NCBI GenBank assembly: GCA_046297495.1
Contig: JBKBIP010000013.1
Span: 1 to 64,000 of the forward strand
DNA: 64,000 nt
Direction of reading: 5' to 3'
From: JBKBIP01 sp046297495
GTDB taxonomy: Bacteria; Planctomycetota; Planctomycetia; Gemmatales; Gemmataceae
Shown: one piece after another, positions 41,162 to 50,368 of the stretch
Numbering within the stretch: the first letter of the stretch is position 1
Layout of the letters: the number at the start of each line of letters is the position of its first letter
Made by a program: the position numbers and the translations under genes
The notes under the pieces: generated by a model
Databases searched by the model: none
What the model saw: the letters and a program-made list of their open reading frames with translations, nothing else
What the model was told of the DNA's origin: nothing

Positions 41162-41545
41162 ATGCCGCGTATCTTGGGTGTGGACATTCCCAACGATAAA
41201 CCCACGCACATTTCCTTGCGTTACATCTATGGCATTGGGCCAACGTTAGCGCTGCAACTGTGCGAACAGGCAGGCATCGACCCACAGCGCCGGGCCAAGG
41301 AGCTAACCGAGGACGAAGTCAGCCGGCTGGCGGGCATCCTGGACAAGGACTACACGGTGGAAGGCCCATTGCGCCGACAGATTCAGCAAAATATCCAACG
41401 CTTGCGCGACATCGGTTGTTATCGCGGCATCCGGCATCGTCGTGGCTTGCCCGTGCGGGGTCAACGCACGCGCACCAATGCTCGCACTCGCAAAGGGCCA
41501 CGCAAAACCGTGGCCGGCAAGAAAGGCGTCAAGGAAATGCGCTAG
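41162..41545 (+). CDS. rpsM: 30S ribosomal protein S13
   Basis: S13, 127 aa, at the 30S head contacting L5 and P-site tRNA. MPRILGVDIPNDKPTHISLR, YIYGIGPTLALQLCEQAGID and the C-terminal GLPVRGQRTRTNARTRKGPR are canonical. ATG 41162 lies 13 bases after rpmJ. Confidence 0.97.
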   Translation: MPRILGVDIPNDKPTHISLRYIYGIGPTLALQLCEQAGIDPQRRAKELTEDEVSRLAGILDKDYTVEGPLRRQIQQNIQRLRDIGCYRGIRHRRGLPVRGQRTRTNARTRKGPRKTVAGKKGVKEMR

Positions 41546-41567
41546 GAGACGGTTGGTGTCTTAGTGA

Positions 41568-41627
41568 CGAGCGGCGGGGTTGATGCCCGCTAGGCGTCCT
41601 CACGGCGGGGATCAACCCCGCCGCTCG
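41568..41627. repeat. 17-bp perfect inverted repeat between rpsM and rpsK
   Basis: CGAGCGGCGGGGTTGAT (41568-41584) is exactly mirrored by ATCAACCCCGCCGCTCG (41611-41627) around 26 bases. Just after it the unit CTCGCCGGAAAAC is repeated directly (41624 and again at about 41639). It differs in sequence from the TTCGCG palindromes and is probably another dispersed REP-like element. Confidence 0.7.
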
Positions 41628-41700
41628 CCGGAAAACCCGCTCGCCGGAAAACTTGCCGACTGTCTCAGATGGATTCGCAGTCAAACGGAGAGTATCACCC

Positions 41701-42081
41701 GTGGCCAAGAGTAAGAAACGCAAAGCGCGTCGCAATGTGAGCCGTGGCATCGCCCACATCAAGGCGACGTTCAATAACACGATTGTCACCATCACCGACA
41801 CCAACGGCGATACGTTGTGCTTCGCTTCGGCGGGTTCGGCCGGCTTCAAGGGAAGTCGCAAGAGCACCCCCTTCGCGGCGCAGCGGGCTGCCGAGATGGC
41901 CGCCGAACGCGCCACCAAGTTCGGCTTGAAGGAGGTCGAGGTGCGCGTGCAGGGACCAGGTTCGGGGCGTGAGTCGGCCATCACCGCCTTGCAAGCCGCT
42001 GGTCTGAACATCAAGGCCATCGAAGATGTCACGCCGCTGCCGCACAACGGCTGTCGGCCCCCGAAAAAACGCCGTGTGTAA
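41701..42081 (+). CDS. rpsK: 30S ribosomal protein S11
   Basis: S11, 126 aa, at the platform near the E-site mRNA. GIAHIKATFNNTIVTITDTN, SAGSAGFKGSRKSTPFAAQR and the final DVTPLPHNGCRPPKKRRV are typical. GTG 41701 is the start: GGAGAG sits eight bases upstream and the protein then begins VAKSKKRK as in relatives. Confidence 0.95.
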   Translation: MAKSKKRKARRNVSRGIAHIKATFNNTIVTITDTNGDTLCFASAGSAGFKGSRKSTPFAAQRAAEMAAERATKFGLKEVEVRVQGPGSGRESAITALQAAGLNIKAIEDVTPLPHNGCRPPKKRRV

Positions 42082-42153
42082 CTTGGGCCGTGGGGAAAGC
42101 GGAGCGCCTTCCCTGGCCCCGCGATTTGGTCTTCAAGGATTCAAACAACGACT

Positions 42154-42789
42154 ATGGCACGCCATCTGGATTCCGTCTGCAAGCTCTGTCGGCGCGAGGG
42201 GATGAAGTTGTACCTCAAGGGGAGCCGGTGTGACAGCCCCAAGTGCCCGATTGAACGGGAACGTCCGGCCCCCGGCATGCACGGCTACCGCCGGGGCAAG
42301 CCGAGTGAGTACGGCATGCGCCTACGCGAAAAACAAAAGCTGAAGCGTTTTTATGGCGTCCTGGAACGCCAGTTCCGCCGCTATTTCGAGATCGCTGCCC
42401 ATTCCAAGCAAAACACCGGCGAGGTGCTGCTCAGCATCATGGAACGCCGACTGGATAATATCGTGCATCGGCTGGGCTTCGCGCCCTCGCGCGCCGCCGC
42501 CCGCCAGCTGGTCACGCATGGGCACATCCTGGTCAATGGCCGCAAGGGGGATATCCCCAGCATGTTGCTCAAGGTTGGGGATACCATCACGGTCAAGAAC
42601 GCCGAGCGCAGCTTGCAGCTGGTCAAACTGAATCTACAAGACAATCCGCCGCCTGTGCCCGATTACCTGGAACGTAGCGAAGGGGACCCCCCAGAGGGGC
42701 AGCTCCGGCGCTTACCGGGCCGGGACGACGTGGATGAACGCATCCGCGACATCCGCGAGCAATTGATCATCGAACTGGCGGCCCGCTAA
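42154..42789 (+). CDS. rpsD: 30S ribosomal protein S4, zinc form
   Basis: S4, 211 aa, 16S assembly initiator. N-terminal zinc residues in VCKLCRREG and RCDSPKCPIERE mark the C+ type; the S4 RNA-binding domain reads MERRLDNIVHRLGFAPSRAA and RQLVTHGHILVNGRKGDIPS. A short insertion near the C-terminus (LERSEGDPPEGQLRRLPGRD) is present. Confidence 0.97.
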   Translation: MARHLDSVCKLCRREGMKLYLKGSRCDSPKCPIERERPAPGMHGYRRGKPSEYGMRLREKQKLKRFYGVLERQFRRYFEIAAHSKQNTGEVLLSIMERRLDNIVHRLGFAPSRAAARQLVTHGHILVNGRKGDIPSMLLKVGDTITVKNAERSLQLVKLNLQDNPPPVPDYLERSEGDPPEGQLRRLPGRDDVDERIRDIREQLIIELAAR

Positions 42790-42866
42790 TTCATCGGCAG
42801 ACGGCCGGGGGGAGGTTAGGACACTCTCACTATTCCCGTCTCCCGCTCCAAAGGAGGTTATATCGT

Positions 42867-43868
42867 ATGCGCATTCGCTGGCGTGGTTTGGAACTGCCAA
42901 CCCGTGTGGTGAGCGACCGCGCGACGCTGACCGACACCTACGGCAAATTCATCGCGGAGCCGTTCGAGCGCGGCTTCGGCGTCACCGTCGGCAACAGCCT
43001 GCGCCGCATCTTGCTCTCGAGCTTGGAAGGCAGCGCCGTCACCCGGGTCAAAATTCAAGGCGTGCAACACGAGATCACCACCATTCCGGGGGTCGTGGAG
43101 GATGTTACCGACATCATCCTCAACATCAAAAGCCTCGTCGTCAAAAATACCAGCGATCAACCACGCACCATCCGCATTGATCGCCACGAACGTGGAGTGG
43201 TCACGGCCGCCAATATCATCACCGACGAGATGGTTCAGATCGTCAACCCCGAGCACATCCTGGCCACGCTCACCGATGATGTGCCGTTCGTCGTGGAAAT
43301 GACCGTGGAAAATGGCCGCGGCTACCGCACTGCCGAGGAAAACGCCGGCAAAGAGCGCGAGGTCGGCGTCATTCCCGTCGATTCCAGCTTCTCGCCGGTG
43401 GTACGCGTCAAGTATGAAATCGAGGACACGCGCGTCGGCCACAAGACGAACTACGACAAGCTCATGTTGGATATCTGGACCAACGGCACGGTGACGCCGC
43501 AGATGGCCTTGGTGGAAGGGGCCAAGATTCTGCGCAAACACCTCAACCCGTTCATCCAGTATGCCGAGCCTGGCCCCGAAATGTCTCTGGAGGATCGCGG
43601 CGAGCTGGCCGCCACGGGGGAGCCGGTCGATCATGAGCTAGAACGCAAGCTCAACATGAGCTTGGCCGAGCTGGAACTATCGGTGCGGGCGACGAACTGC
43701 CTCGAATCCGAAGGGATCACCACGGTTCGGGACTTGGTGATCCGTTCCGACGAGGAATTGCTTGAAGTGCGCAATTTCGGCGAAACGACGCTGCGCGAGG
43801 TGAAGATCAAGCTGCAAGAACGTGGCTTGCAGCTGGGCATGAAAACCCCCTCGGCAGCGCGGCGGTAA
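42867..43868 (+). CDS. rpoA: RNA polymerase subunit alpha
   Basis: RNAP alpha, 333 aa. N-terminal dimerisation domain with FGVTVGNSLRRILLSSLEGS and a C-terminal domain VRATNCLESEGITTVRDLVI with LLEVRNFGETTLREVKIKLQ that contacts UP elements and activators. SD AAAGGAGG at nine bases is very strong. Its hairpin-like 3' region lies before rplQ. Confidence 0.98.
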   Translation: MRIRWRGLELPTRVVSDRATLTDTYGKFIAEPFERGFGVTVGNSLRRILLSSLEGSAVTRVKIQGVQHEITTIPGVVEDVTDIILNIKSLVVKNTSDQPRTIRIDRHERGVVTAANIITDEMVQIVNPEHILATLTDDVPFVVEMTVENGRGYRTAEENAGKEREVGVIPVDSSFSPVVRVKYEIEDTRVGHKTNYDKLMLDIWTNGTVTPQMALVEGAKILRKHLNPFIQYAEPGPEMSLEDRGELAATGEPVDHELERKLNMSLAELELSVRATNCLESEGITTVRDLVIRSDEELLEVRNFGETTLREVKIKLQERGLQLGMKTPSAARR

Positions 43869-43879
43869 AATACTAGCGA

Positions 43880-43912
43880 CCCCAGCTGGTCGCCGCGCGA
43901 CGGGCTGGGGTT
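43880..43912 (+). terminator. Hairpin between rpoA and rplQ
   Basis: ACCCCAGC (43880-43887) pairs with GCTGGGGT (43905-43912), followed by TTTACTG, so the T tract is short. It may be a weak terminator or a processing hairpin. The motif CCCCAGCTGGTCG recurs before rplR (about 36290). Confidence 0.45.
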
Positions 43913-43943
43913 TACTGTCAACCCTAATGCACCATCCACTACC

Positions 43944-44576
43944 ATGCGACATCTTAAAGCAGGACGAAAACTGGGACGCAATGCCAGCCATCGACTGGCG
44001 TTGCTGCGCAACCTGGCCCGGGCCTTGATCCTCTCGGAAACGGGCCGGATCATCACCACGGTGGCGAAAGCCAAGGAAGCCCGGCCCTTCATCGAGAAGC
44101 TGATCACCTTGGCCAAGAAGGGGACACTGCACGCGCGGCGCCAGGCCATCGCCAAGCTGGGGCCTGTCGCCAACACCCTCGTGGGGCGCGACGAAGACGG
44201 CGAACCCTTGCGTAATCGGAATAATCGCGACTTGACCATCGTGCGCAAGTTGTTCGACGAGATTGGCCCACGCTATCACGACCGTAACGGCGGCTATACG
44301 CGCGTCATCAAGCGACCTCAGCGCCGCTTGGGGGATGCCGGTCACACAGCCATCTTGGAGTTGCTGCGCGAAGGGGAAATCAAGGTTCGGGCCAGGACCG
44401 CCGCCCCCCAAGTTCGCCAACTCGATGAAGAAGAATCGGCGGCGCTGCCGACCACCCCGAAGCCATCCCCCACGCCGGAAACCTCTTCGCCGGCGGAGGC
44501 GACGCCAGCGGCCAGCGGCGAAACTCCAAGCGGCACCGCCGACGAGTCCCAAGCCAAGCCCCAAGAAAAACAATAG
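43944..44576 (+). CDS. rplQ: 50S ribosomal protein L17
   Basis: L17, 210 aa, near the tunnel exit. MRHLKAGRKLGRNASHRLAL, RNLARALILSETGRIITTVA and KAKEARPFIEKLITLAKKG are canonical. After about residue 145 there is a Glu/Pro/Ser/Thr-rich low-complexity tail (PKPSPTPETSSPAEATPAAS), making it much longer than the 120-aa standard. Confidence 0.96.
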   Translation: MRHLKAGRKLGRNASHRLALLRNLARALILSETGRIITTVAKAKEARPFIEKLITLAKKGTLHARRQAIAKLGPVANTLVGRDEDGEPLRNRNNRDLTIVRKLFDEIGPRYHDRNGGYTRVIKRPQRRLGDAGHTAILELLREGEIKVRARTAAPQVRQLDEEESAALPTTPKPSPTPETSSPAEATPAASGETPSGTADESQAKPQEKQ

Positions 44577-44852
44577 CCTTGATCGAACACCTGCGTTTGA
44601 AAAGGACGCCGACGGAGCCGTGACTGGTTGGAGAGCTTTTGCTCATCCACTCCCCAACCGGTCGCGGCTTTGTCGTCCATACAACCGGTCCGAAATACGC
44701 CACGGCGCTCCTGTGGGAATCCTGTTCGCCGTGCTTCTCTCGCTTCATTTTCCTTACGCTTTCCTTTCCGTTATACTCCCCCTTGGTCGCCTACTACGCC
44801 GGGACAGCGGTGCTATTTGCGTCTGGAAGTTCACACACAAGGAGAATGACTC

Positions 44853-45452
44853 ATGCGTAACGGTATGGATCGGCGGCGATGGTTGCGGAATTGCGGTTGG
44901 GTGGCCATTGGGGCGACAGGCGGTTGGTTAGCGCCGGCGGCCTGGGACGGCTGGCGGCAGTGGGGCCAGGCCGCCGCGGCCGACGCGGATAGTCCGGAGG
45001 AACGGATCAAGCAGTTGAACCTGAGTTTGCCGCCTTCGCAACCGTCGCGCAATCCTTTGGCGCCCGCGGTGCGGGTCGGCGCCATGCTCTACGTTTCAGG
45101 GCATGGGCCAACCGGCGCGGACGGCAAAAGCGTTGTCGGCAAGTTAGGACAAGACCTGGACGTCAAGCAAGGACGCGAAGCGGCGCGGCTCGTGGGGCTG
45201 CGTATCCTCAGCGTGGTCCGCGCGGAGTTGGGCAGTCTCAACCAGGTAGTTCGCTTGGTGAAGGCCTTGGGCATGGTCAACTGCACGCCCGACTTCACGC
45301 AACAACCGCAAGTCATCAATGGCTTTAGTGACTTGATGGTAGAAGTGTTTGGCGAACAAGCCGGCAAGGGGACGCGCAGCGCCGTGGGGATGTCATCCTT
45401 GCCGGGAGGCATCGCGGTGGAGATCGAGGCTTTGTTCCAAGTGCGGACCTGA
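44853..45452 (+). CDS. Tat-exported RidA-family protein
   Basis: A 199-aa protein with a twin-arginine-type N-terminus (GMDRRRWLRNCGWVAIGATG) and a hydrophobic stretch, then a RidA/YjgF domain: AVRVGAMLYVSGHGPTGADG, AARLVGLRILSVVRAELGSL and AVGMSSLPGGIAVEIEALFQ. RidA proteins hydrolyse reactive enamine/imine intermediates; the key Arg that binds the carboxylate would lie in the TRSAVGMSSLPGG part. An exported RidA-like protein is common in planctomycetes (from memory). Confidence 0.82.
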   Translation: MRNGMDRRRWLRNCGWVAIGATGGWLAPAAWDGWRQWGQAAAADADSPEERIKQLNLSLPPSQPSRNPLAPAVRVGAMLYVSGHGPTGADGKSVVGKLGQDLDVKQGREAARLVGLRILSVVRAELGSLNQVVRLVKALGMVNCTPDFTQQPQVINGFSDLMVEVFGEQAGKGTRSAVGMSSLPGGIAVEIEALFQVRT

Positions 45453-45812
45453 TGGCGGGTGCGGCGCGTCGGCGGGCGAACGGGGATTGGCCGACTCGTT
45501 CGCGCCGCCGGCTGTGGTTTCCGAAGGCGAGACGGTTCGACAACAAAACGTGCTCAACTCCAACGCGGCCCCAAACAAAGCGCCGACCACCGCCAGGGAA
45601 ACACCGCCGATCAAGACCCCATCCAACACCCACGATAAATCATCCACCCAAAAGCCCTGGATGGCACCCCCCGCCGCGCCGATACCAATCCCGAAAAAGA
45701 CCCCCCAGATGGCTCCGCCCAATGCCATTGTCAAAACCATCCGCAGTCGTCCCCGCCTTCGGTTCCGGGGAGTGGGCGAGTGGTCGCTTTCTTCTTTTGT
45801 CCGATATGGCAT
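45393..45812 (-). CDS. Two-helix glycine-rich membrane protein
   Basis: A 139-aa protein with two long hydrophobic segments: LTMALGGAIWGVFFGIGIGA around residues 26-45 and VLIGGVSLAVVGALFGAALE around 65-85. Both are Gly-rich, as in glycine-zipper proteins. ATG 45812 lies seven bases after GAGGAG. The 3' end overlaps the end of the RidA gene by 60 bases (convergent). Confidence 0.6.
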   Translation of the reverse strand: MPYRTKEESDHSPTPRNRRRGRLRMVLTMALGGAIWGVFFGIGIGAAGGAIQGFWVDDLSWVLDGVLIGGVSLAVVGALFGAALELSTFCCRTVSPSETTAGGANESANPRSPADAPHPPSGPHLEQSLDLHRDASRQG

Positions 45813-45854
45813 CTCCGTTCTCCTCTGCAACCGAGTTTTCCAATAGAGGACGAA

Positions 45855-46109
45855 TCATGGTTCTCGGCTCAGCTCAATGGTCAGCGAAAGAGGAGCAACG
45901 GATAATGACGTGGAAAGAGGCGGATCGACCGGCGTTTCCGTTTGCAAGTGCTGAATGCGTTCCCAAACTTCCCGACGATAGACTTCCGTTTCCGCCGGCG
46001 CAGTGATTCCCAGACGTACTTTATTGCCACGAATCTCCAACACGCGGATGGTGATGCCATTTTGCGGCAAGAGAATCTCTTCACCATCTTTCCGAGTTAA
46101 TACCAACAT
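45855..46109 (-). CDS. csrA: Carbon storage regulator CsrA
   Basis: Post-transcriptional regulator binding GGA in mRNA leaders, 84 aa. MLVLTRKDGEEILLPQNGIT and IRVLEIRGNKVRLGITAPAE match the family and include the RNA-binding Leu4/Arg6-type residues and the later Arg (VYRREVWERI). It has about 20 extra C-terminal residues (Pro/Ser/Leu-rich). ATG 46109 follows GAGGAG. Confidence 0.95.
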   Translation of the reverse strand: MLVLTRKDGEEILLPQNGITIRVLEIRGNKVRLGITAPAETEVYRREVWERIQHLQTETPVDPPLSTSLSVAPLSLTIELSREP

Positions 46110-46765
46110 TACCTTCTCCTCTTGATGATGAACCATGGGCGTTGGGATGCGGGCCAAAAGGGGAAATACTAAAGTGGCCGTTCAGCTCAAATCCGCAAAT
46201 CTAATGCCGCTCGCATTCAGACAGGTAAAATAAGCACAACCGTTTACTGGGCATGAAGTTCAGCGCTAGAATATGTGAAGGCGCCCAATAGGTCGTTCCC
46301 CTCGAAAGCATGAATTGAGAACAAACTTTACTCGGCGTGGTGAATAATCATTCTATGTTGCCAACGGGGAACGAGCCGACCGCCGCCGTGTCAGGCATCA
46401 GCGAGCGCGGATGTCACGTCAACCGTGCTGCCGAAGCAAGCGATCTTCGCTTAAAGTCGCGCCACGGTTGCCGCTTCGGCGCAGGGCACGCATCTATTCG
46501 AAAATGTGTAAGTATTTGTTAGCAATTGTCTTACATCGATTTTGCCTGTTGGCCAAGAATTGGCGTGGGATTTGCAGAACCGTGAAGCGTAGGATTCATC
46601 TCTCCACGGCATGGGCTGATGCCAACTTGAGGATCATCCTCGTAACCACAAGCGGTGCGCGGGCTAGTTTCGATAGGTTTTGCTCAGAACCCCCTTGTAA
46701 GCTACTGGCGCGGATGGTCGTCACGAAGTTTTCCAGTTTTCATTTCCGCAAAGGGAAAAACGCTT
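46110..46765. other. Intergenic region upstream of csrA and the small RHH-like gene
   Basis: About 655 bases between two divergently transcribed genes. I see no convincing coding frame (the frames at 46337-46522 and 46411-46806 lack SD and normal composition), no tRNA and no clear palindrome. It probably holds promoters for csrA and for the gene at 46766. Confidence 0.5.
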
Positions 46766-47002
46766 ATGAACGTTGCCTTGGAATCCAAACGACCGCGCTT
46801 CGATGAGGATATGGTGGAACTTTCCCTGTTGCTCTCGAATCAGCAGGTCTCGGCTTTGGAGAGGATCGCCTTTGCACACGACGTGACGACCGGCCAACTG
46901 CTGCGCCGCGTCATTCACCGGTTTCTCCAAGAAGCAACCGACATGGCCACTACCGACGCTGAATGGCTAGACGCCGGTCCAGACTCCTTCGTGGCGGATT
47001 GA
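46766..47002 (+). CDS. Small ribbon-helix-helix-like protein
   Basis: A 78-aa protein starting MNVALESKRPRFDEDMVELS, with LLLSNQQVSALERIAFAHDV and TTGQLLRRVIHRFLQEATDM, a beta-strand followed by two helices as in CopG/RHH-type DNA-binding proteins. ATG 46766 follows AAAGGGAAA. No toxin gene adjoins it. Function unknown. Confidence 0.6.
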   Translation: MNVALESKRPRFDEDMVELSLLLSNQQVSALERIAFAHDVTTGQLLRRVIHRFLQEATDMATTDAEWLDAGPDSFVAD

Positions 47003-47023
47003 CCATCCCCGCTGGATGGCGGG

Positions 47024-47066
47024 CTTCATCGGTTCACGCTCGGGGAGAGTACACAAACTGATGAAG
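47024..47066. repeat. Palindrome of the TTCGCG family, weakly conserved
   Basis: CTTCATCGGTTCACG (from 47024) pairs partly with AACTGATGAAG (ending 47066). It lies between the convergent ends of the RHH-like gene and the response regulator, where it may act as a bidirectional terminator. Confidence 0.4.
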
Positions 47067-47079
47067 TGCTTCGCCCCCG

Positions 47080-48543
47080 TTACTCTTCCCCATTGTCCTC
47101 GTGCGTGGCGCTGTCGCAGGTGACGACTTTATCGATGACCATGCCCAGAGCGCGCAGTTTGGTGCGGAAGGTGGCTCGATTGATCCCCAACAATTCGCTG
47201 GCTTTGGTCTGATGTCCGCCCGTGTGTTGCAAGACCCGCGTGAACAGCACGCGTTCCACGGCGCTGAGGGTTTCGGCATAGAGGTTCGGCTTGCCTTCCT
47301 GGAGCAGCGCGTCGATCAGCTCTTGCAAGCCAGGATAGTCCGCTTCCGTTGATGAAACAGGGGCTTGGTGGTGGGTGTCGGGTTTCTTGGCGAAGACCAC
47401 GGGGGGCAGAAACTCCGGTAACAACAAGTGTCCGGTGGCGTTGAGCATGGCCTGCTTGATGACCCCCTGCAGCTCACGCACATTACCGGGCCAGTGATAA
47501 CTTTGCAAAATTTCCAGCGTCTCCGGGTCCAGGCCGCGCAGGTTGAGATTCAATTCCCGCGCGTAGCGAAAGAGAAAATAGTGGGCCAACTCGGGAATGT
47601 CCGCGCACCGTTCGCGCAGCGGCGGCACCTGGACAGTGACGACTTTGAGACGATAATACAGGTCCTTGCGAAAGCGGCCCTCTTCGACGAGTGTTTCCAG
47701 ATCGTGGTTGGTGGCGGCCAAGACCCGGACGCTGGATTGCATGGTTTCATTGCTACCGAGCCGCTCGAACCGTTGTTCCTGCAAGACGCGCAGGATCTTG
47801 GCCTGGACGGCGGGGGCCATGTCGCCGATCTCATCCAAGAATAACGTGCCGCCATCACACTGTTCAAACTTGCCGATGCGCCGGCGATTGGCGCCGGTGA
47901 AGGCCCCTTGTTCGTGGCCGAATAGCTCGCTTTCCAGCAACGTTTCCGGGATGGCGGCGCAATTGATGGCCAGGAAGGGGCGGTCGGCGCGGTTACTGTG
48001 GTGATACAAGGCGCGCGCCACCAGCTCCTTGCCGGTCCCGCTCTCTCCCAAGATCAGCACGTTGACATCCTGGGGGGCAATGCGGCCAATGGTTTTACAC
48101 ATCTCCTGCATGACGGCGCTGCGGCCAATGATGCGGTCGCCGTGCTCATCCTCTGGCAAGACGGGGGGCGAGTGCATCAGGCGGGCCGCTTCGAAGGCAC
48201 GCTCCAACAAAGGATTGAGCTGATCGAGATCGATCGGCTTGACCAAGTAATCGAACGCACCATTCTTCATCGCTTCGATGGCGGTTTCGGTGCTGCCGTG
48301 CGCGGTCACGAAGATCACCGGACAGCGGCGGTCAATGGCCTGAATATCACGGAACACGTCCATGCCCGAACCGTCGGGCAGTTGCAGGTCAAGGACAATC
48401 ACGTCCGGTTGCTGCTCGCGGAGCTGCTTCAAGCCTTCAGTCGCGGTGCGGGCCGTCAGGACCTTCGTATCATCCCCCTCAAAAACGCGGCGAAACGAGT
48501 AACGAACGCTTTGTTCGTCGTCAATGACTAACAGAGTTGGCAT
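47080..48543 (-). CDS. NtrC-type sigma-54-dependent response regulator
   Basis: A 487-aa three-domain activator: receiver with VIVLDLQLPDGSG (phospho-Asp) and Thr/Lys in VTAHGS and YLVKPIDLD; AAA+ domain with Walker A GESGTGKE, the sigma-54 contact GAFTGA and Walker B GTLFLDEIGDM; C-terminal Fis-type HTH (KASELLGINRATFRTKLRAL). It acts at sigma-54 promoters. ATG 48543 is inside the 3' end of the kinase gene (23-base overlap), so both are one operon; the longer read from 48633 is not used. Confidence 0.93.
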   Translation of the reverse strand: MPTLLVIDDEQSVRYSFRRVFEGDDTKVLTARTATEGLKQLREQQPDVIVLDLQLPDGSGMDVFRDIQAIDRRCPVIFVTAHGSTETAIEAMKNGAFDYLVKPIDLDQLNPLLERAFEAARLMHSPPVLPEDEHGDRIIGRSAVMQEMCKTIGRIAPQDVNVLILGESGTGKELVARALYHHSNRADRPFLAINCAAIPETLLESELFGHEQGAFTGANRRRIGKFEQCDGGTLFLDEIGDMAPAVQAKILRVLQEQRFERLGSNETMQSSVRVLAATNHDLETLVEEGRFRKDLYYRLKVVTVQVPPLRERCADIPELAHYFLFRYARELNLNLRGLDPETLEILQSYHWPGNVRELQGVIKQAMLNATGHLLLPEFLPPVVFAKKPDTHHQAPVSSTEADYPGLQELIDALLQEGKPNLYAETLSAVERVLFTRVLQHTGGHQTKASELLGINRATFRTKLRALGMVIDKVVTCDSATHEDNGEE

Positions 48544-50026
48544 GTCGGTTCTCCTGTGGCGAGGGAATCGGCAGCAGAATGGTGAAACAAGCGCCTCCCG
48601 CCGTTCGATTTTCCGCGGTGATGTGGCCGCCATGCTCTTCGATAATCCGTTGCGAGATGCTCAGCCCCAAACCGGTTCCGGTCGGCTTGGTGCTGATGAA
48701 CGGCGTGAACAATCGGCTGGCCACGACAGCCGGGATGCCGCTGCCAGAGTCAGACACGCGCAGGCAAATGCCACGCTTGGGCAGTTGCTCCAAACCCACC
48801 TCCAACTGTCCGCCGTGTGGCATCGCATCCAGGGCGTTAATGAATAAATTGACGAGCACTGTACACAGTTGATTGCCGTCCACGTAACCGATCACCGCTT
48901 GTTCTGGAAATTTCGCGTCGATCTCCACGTCTTGCTGGCGGGCGCGGACGCGCACCAGCTCGACAGCTTGGGCAACGATGTCGCGCAGGTCCTCCTGGCA
49001 GCGGCGCGGCGTCGGCAAGCGGGCAAAGTTCAGAAAACTTTGCACCGTTTGTTCCAGCCGCAATACTTCATTCCGAATCACTTGCAAATCGTCCATCGTC
49101 ATCGGCTTGGCATTGCGGCTGCGCAAGGCGCTATCCACCAACATCTTGATCGAGGTCAGCGGATTGCGCACCTCGTGGGCCACGCTCGCCGCCAGCTGGC
49201 CGACTGCTGACAGCTGCTGCGCTCGGATCATCTCGCGGTGTTGCTGTTGCAAGCGCTGGCCCACTTCCTCCACCTGGTGCACGATGCGCTGGAGTTGTTC
49301 GTCGAGCTGCAAAATATCGCTATCGGCCGCCACGCTGACCGCCCCCACGTCCTGATCGAGTCGTTGGGAAATATCGTGGACGTGGACGCTCAGCCGGTAG
49401 ATGGTGCGCGTCAATCCCCGGGTCACGCCATAACCAATGATCAAGCCGCTCAACGGCCCCACTAGCCCCACCAACACCAACGCCAGCCGCAACTTGGCGC
49501 TGACGCGCTCGTTTTCGAGGGCCGTTGAGCGCATCATCCGTTCATTGACCAGTTGCAGCTCCTCACACGGAACCACCACATGGCGGATGGGGTTGGAGTT
49601 AGCCAACTGCGCGAAGTCGGTGCGCGGTCCCGTGCGATCTATCTCTGCCTTGCGATGCTCAAATTCCCGCAGATAGCGGTCGTACCCGTCTTCGATTTGC
49701 TGGACGAGCTGCTTTTCCTGATCAGTATAAGCCGATTGCTTGGCACGTTCCAGACTTTGTTGCAAATCCTGATTGATGTTTTTAATTTCCTCAAGCAACG
49801 GCGGGTTGGGATCGACCAAGTATAATAGACAAAAGTAGCGTAATTTCCGCAAACTGATCTCAACATCGCGCGTGGCGGACTGCGTGATGACGTTATCCTT
49901 GAGAATGCGCGACAGGTTCGTTTGGAGCTTGTTGACCGACCAGGCGCTGACGAAGCAGGCGGCCAGCAGCATCAACCCAATGATGACGCCGGGGGAAGCG
50001 ACTTGAATGAGTAGTCGGCGGTTCAC
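48521..50026 (-). CDS. NtrB-type membrane sensor histidine kinase
   Basis: A 501-aa kinase with an N-terminal membrane anchor (VIIGLMLLAACFVSAWSVNK), an extracytoplasmic helical sensor region, a second transmembrane segment (LALVLVGLVGPLSGLIIGYG), HAMP-like linker, H box SVAHEVRNPLTSIKMLVD with the phospho-His, and HATPase N and G boxes (LFINALDAMPHGGQLEVGLE, VSDSGSGIP, TGTGLGLSI). It starts with GTG 50026. Partner of the response regulator that follows and overlaps it. Confidence 0.93.
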   Translation of the reverse strand: MNRRLLIQVASPGVIIGLMLLAACFVSAWSVNKLQTNLSRILKDNVITQSATRDVEISLRKLRYFCLLYLVDPNPPLLEEIKNINQDLQQSLERAKQSAYTDQEKQLVQQIEDGYDRYLREFEHRKAEIDRTGPRTDFAQLANSNPIRHVVVPCEELQLVNERMMRSTALENERVSAKLRLALVLVGLVGPLSGLIIGYGVTRGLTRTIYRLSVHVHDISQRLDQDVGAVSVAADSDILQLDEQLQRIVHQVEEVGQRLQQQHREMIRAQQLSAVGQLAASVAHEVRNPLTSIKMLVDSALRSRNAKPMTMDDLQVIRNEVLRLEQTVQSFLNFARLPTPRRCQEDLRDIVAQAVELVRVRARQQDVEIDAKFPEQAVIGYVDGNQLCTVLVNLFINALDAMPHGGQLEVGLEQLPKRGICLRVSDSGSGIPAVVASRLFTPFISTKPTGTGLGLSISQRIIEEHGGHITAENRTAGGACFTILLPIPSPQENRHANSVSH

Positions 50027-50368
50027 GTCCGCACCATCCTTCGCGAATGGGAAAGACCCCCTATGGGGAAGAAGTTTTTACCTAACCCTCATAATACCTG
50101 CCCGAGAGCGTGCCGGAATCAAAAACTCGTTCTCGTTTCGGGTCGGCGGCTCGAATCATGGGGTATAGTCGCTAATGGCAAGACGGCCCTTCTTGGGAAA
50201 CGACACCAGCTGATCCGGCAAAGGGCATGATGCTTTATCGTATCATGTTCCGCGGCCAACAGGAGAGAGATTTCCCCGCCGTTCCGATTCGCGGCGGTTG
50301 CCCGTCGCCGCGCCCCCCGCCCGCATTGATTCCTCGTGGGACACCCGCCACGGGCAAGGACTTGAGCC
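50027..50368. other. Divergent intergenic region
   Basis: 342 bases between the histidine kinase (minus) and the DUF5752 gene (plus), presumably with two back-to-back promoters. No ORF with a ribosome-binding site, RNA gene or strong palindrome is evident. Confidence 0.4.

Noticed and set aside
46337..46806. Two overlapping plus-strand frames upstream of the RHH-like gene
   Set aside because: No SD and skewed composition (many Arg, Cys and Ser); most likely non-coding.
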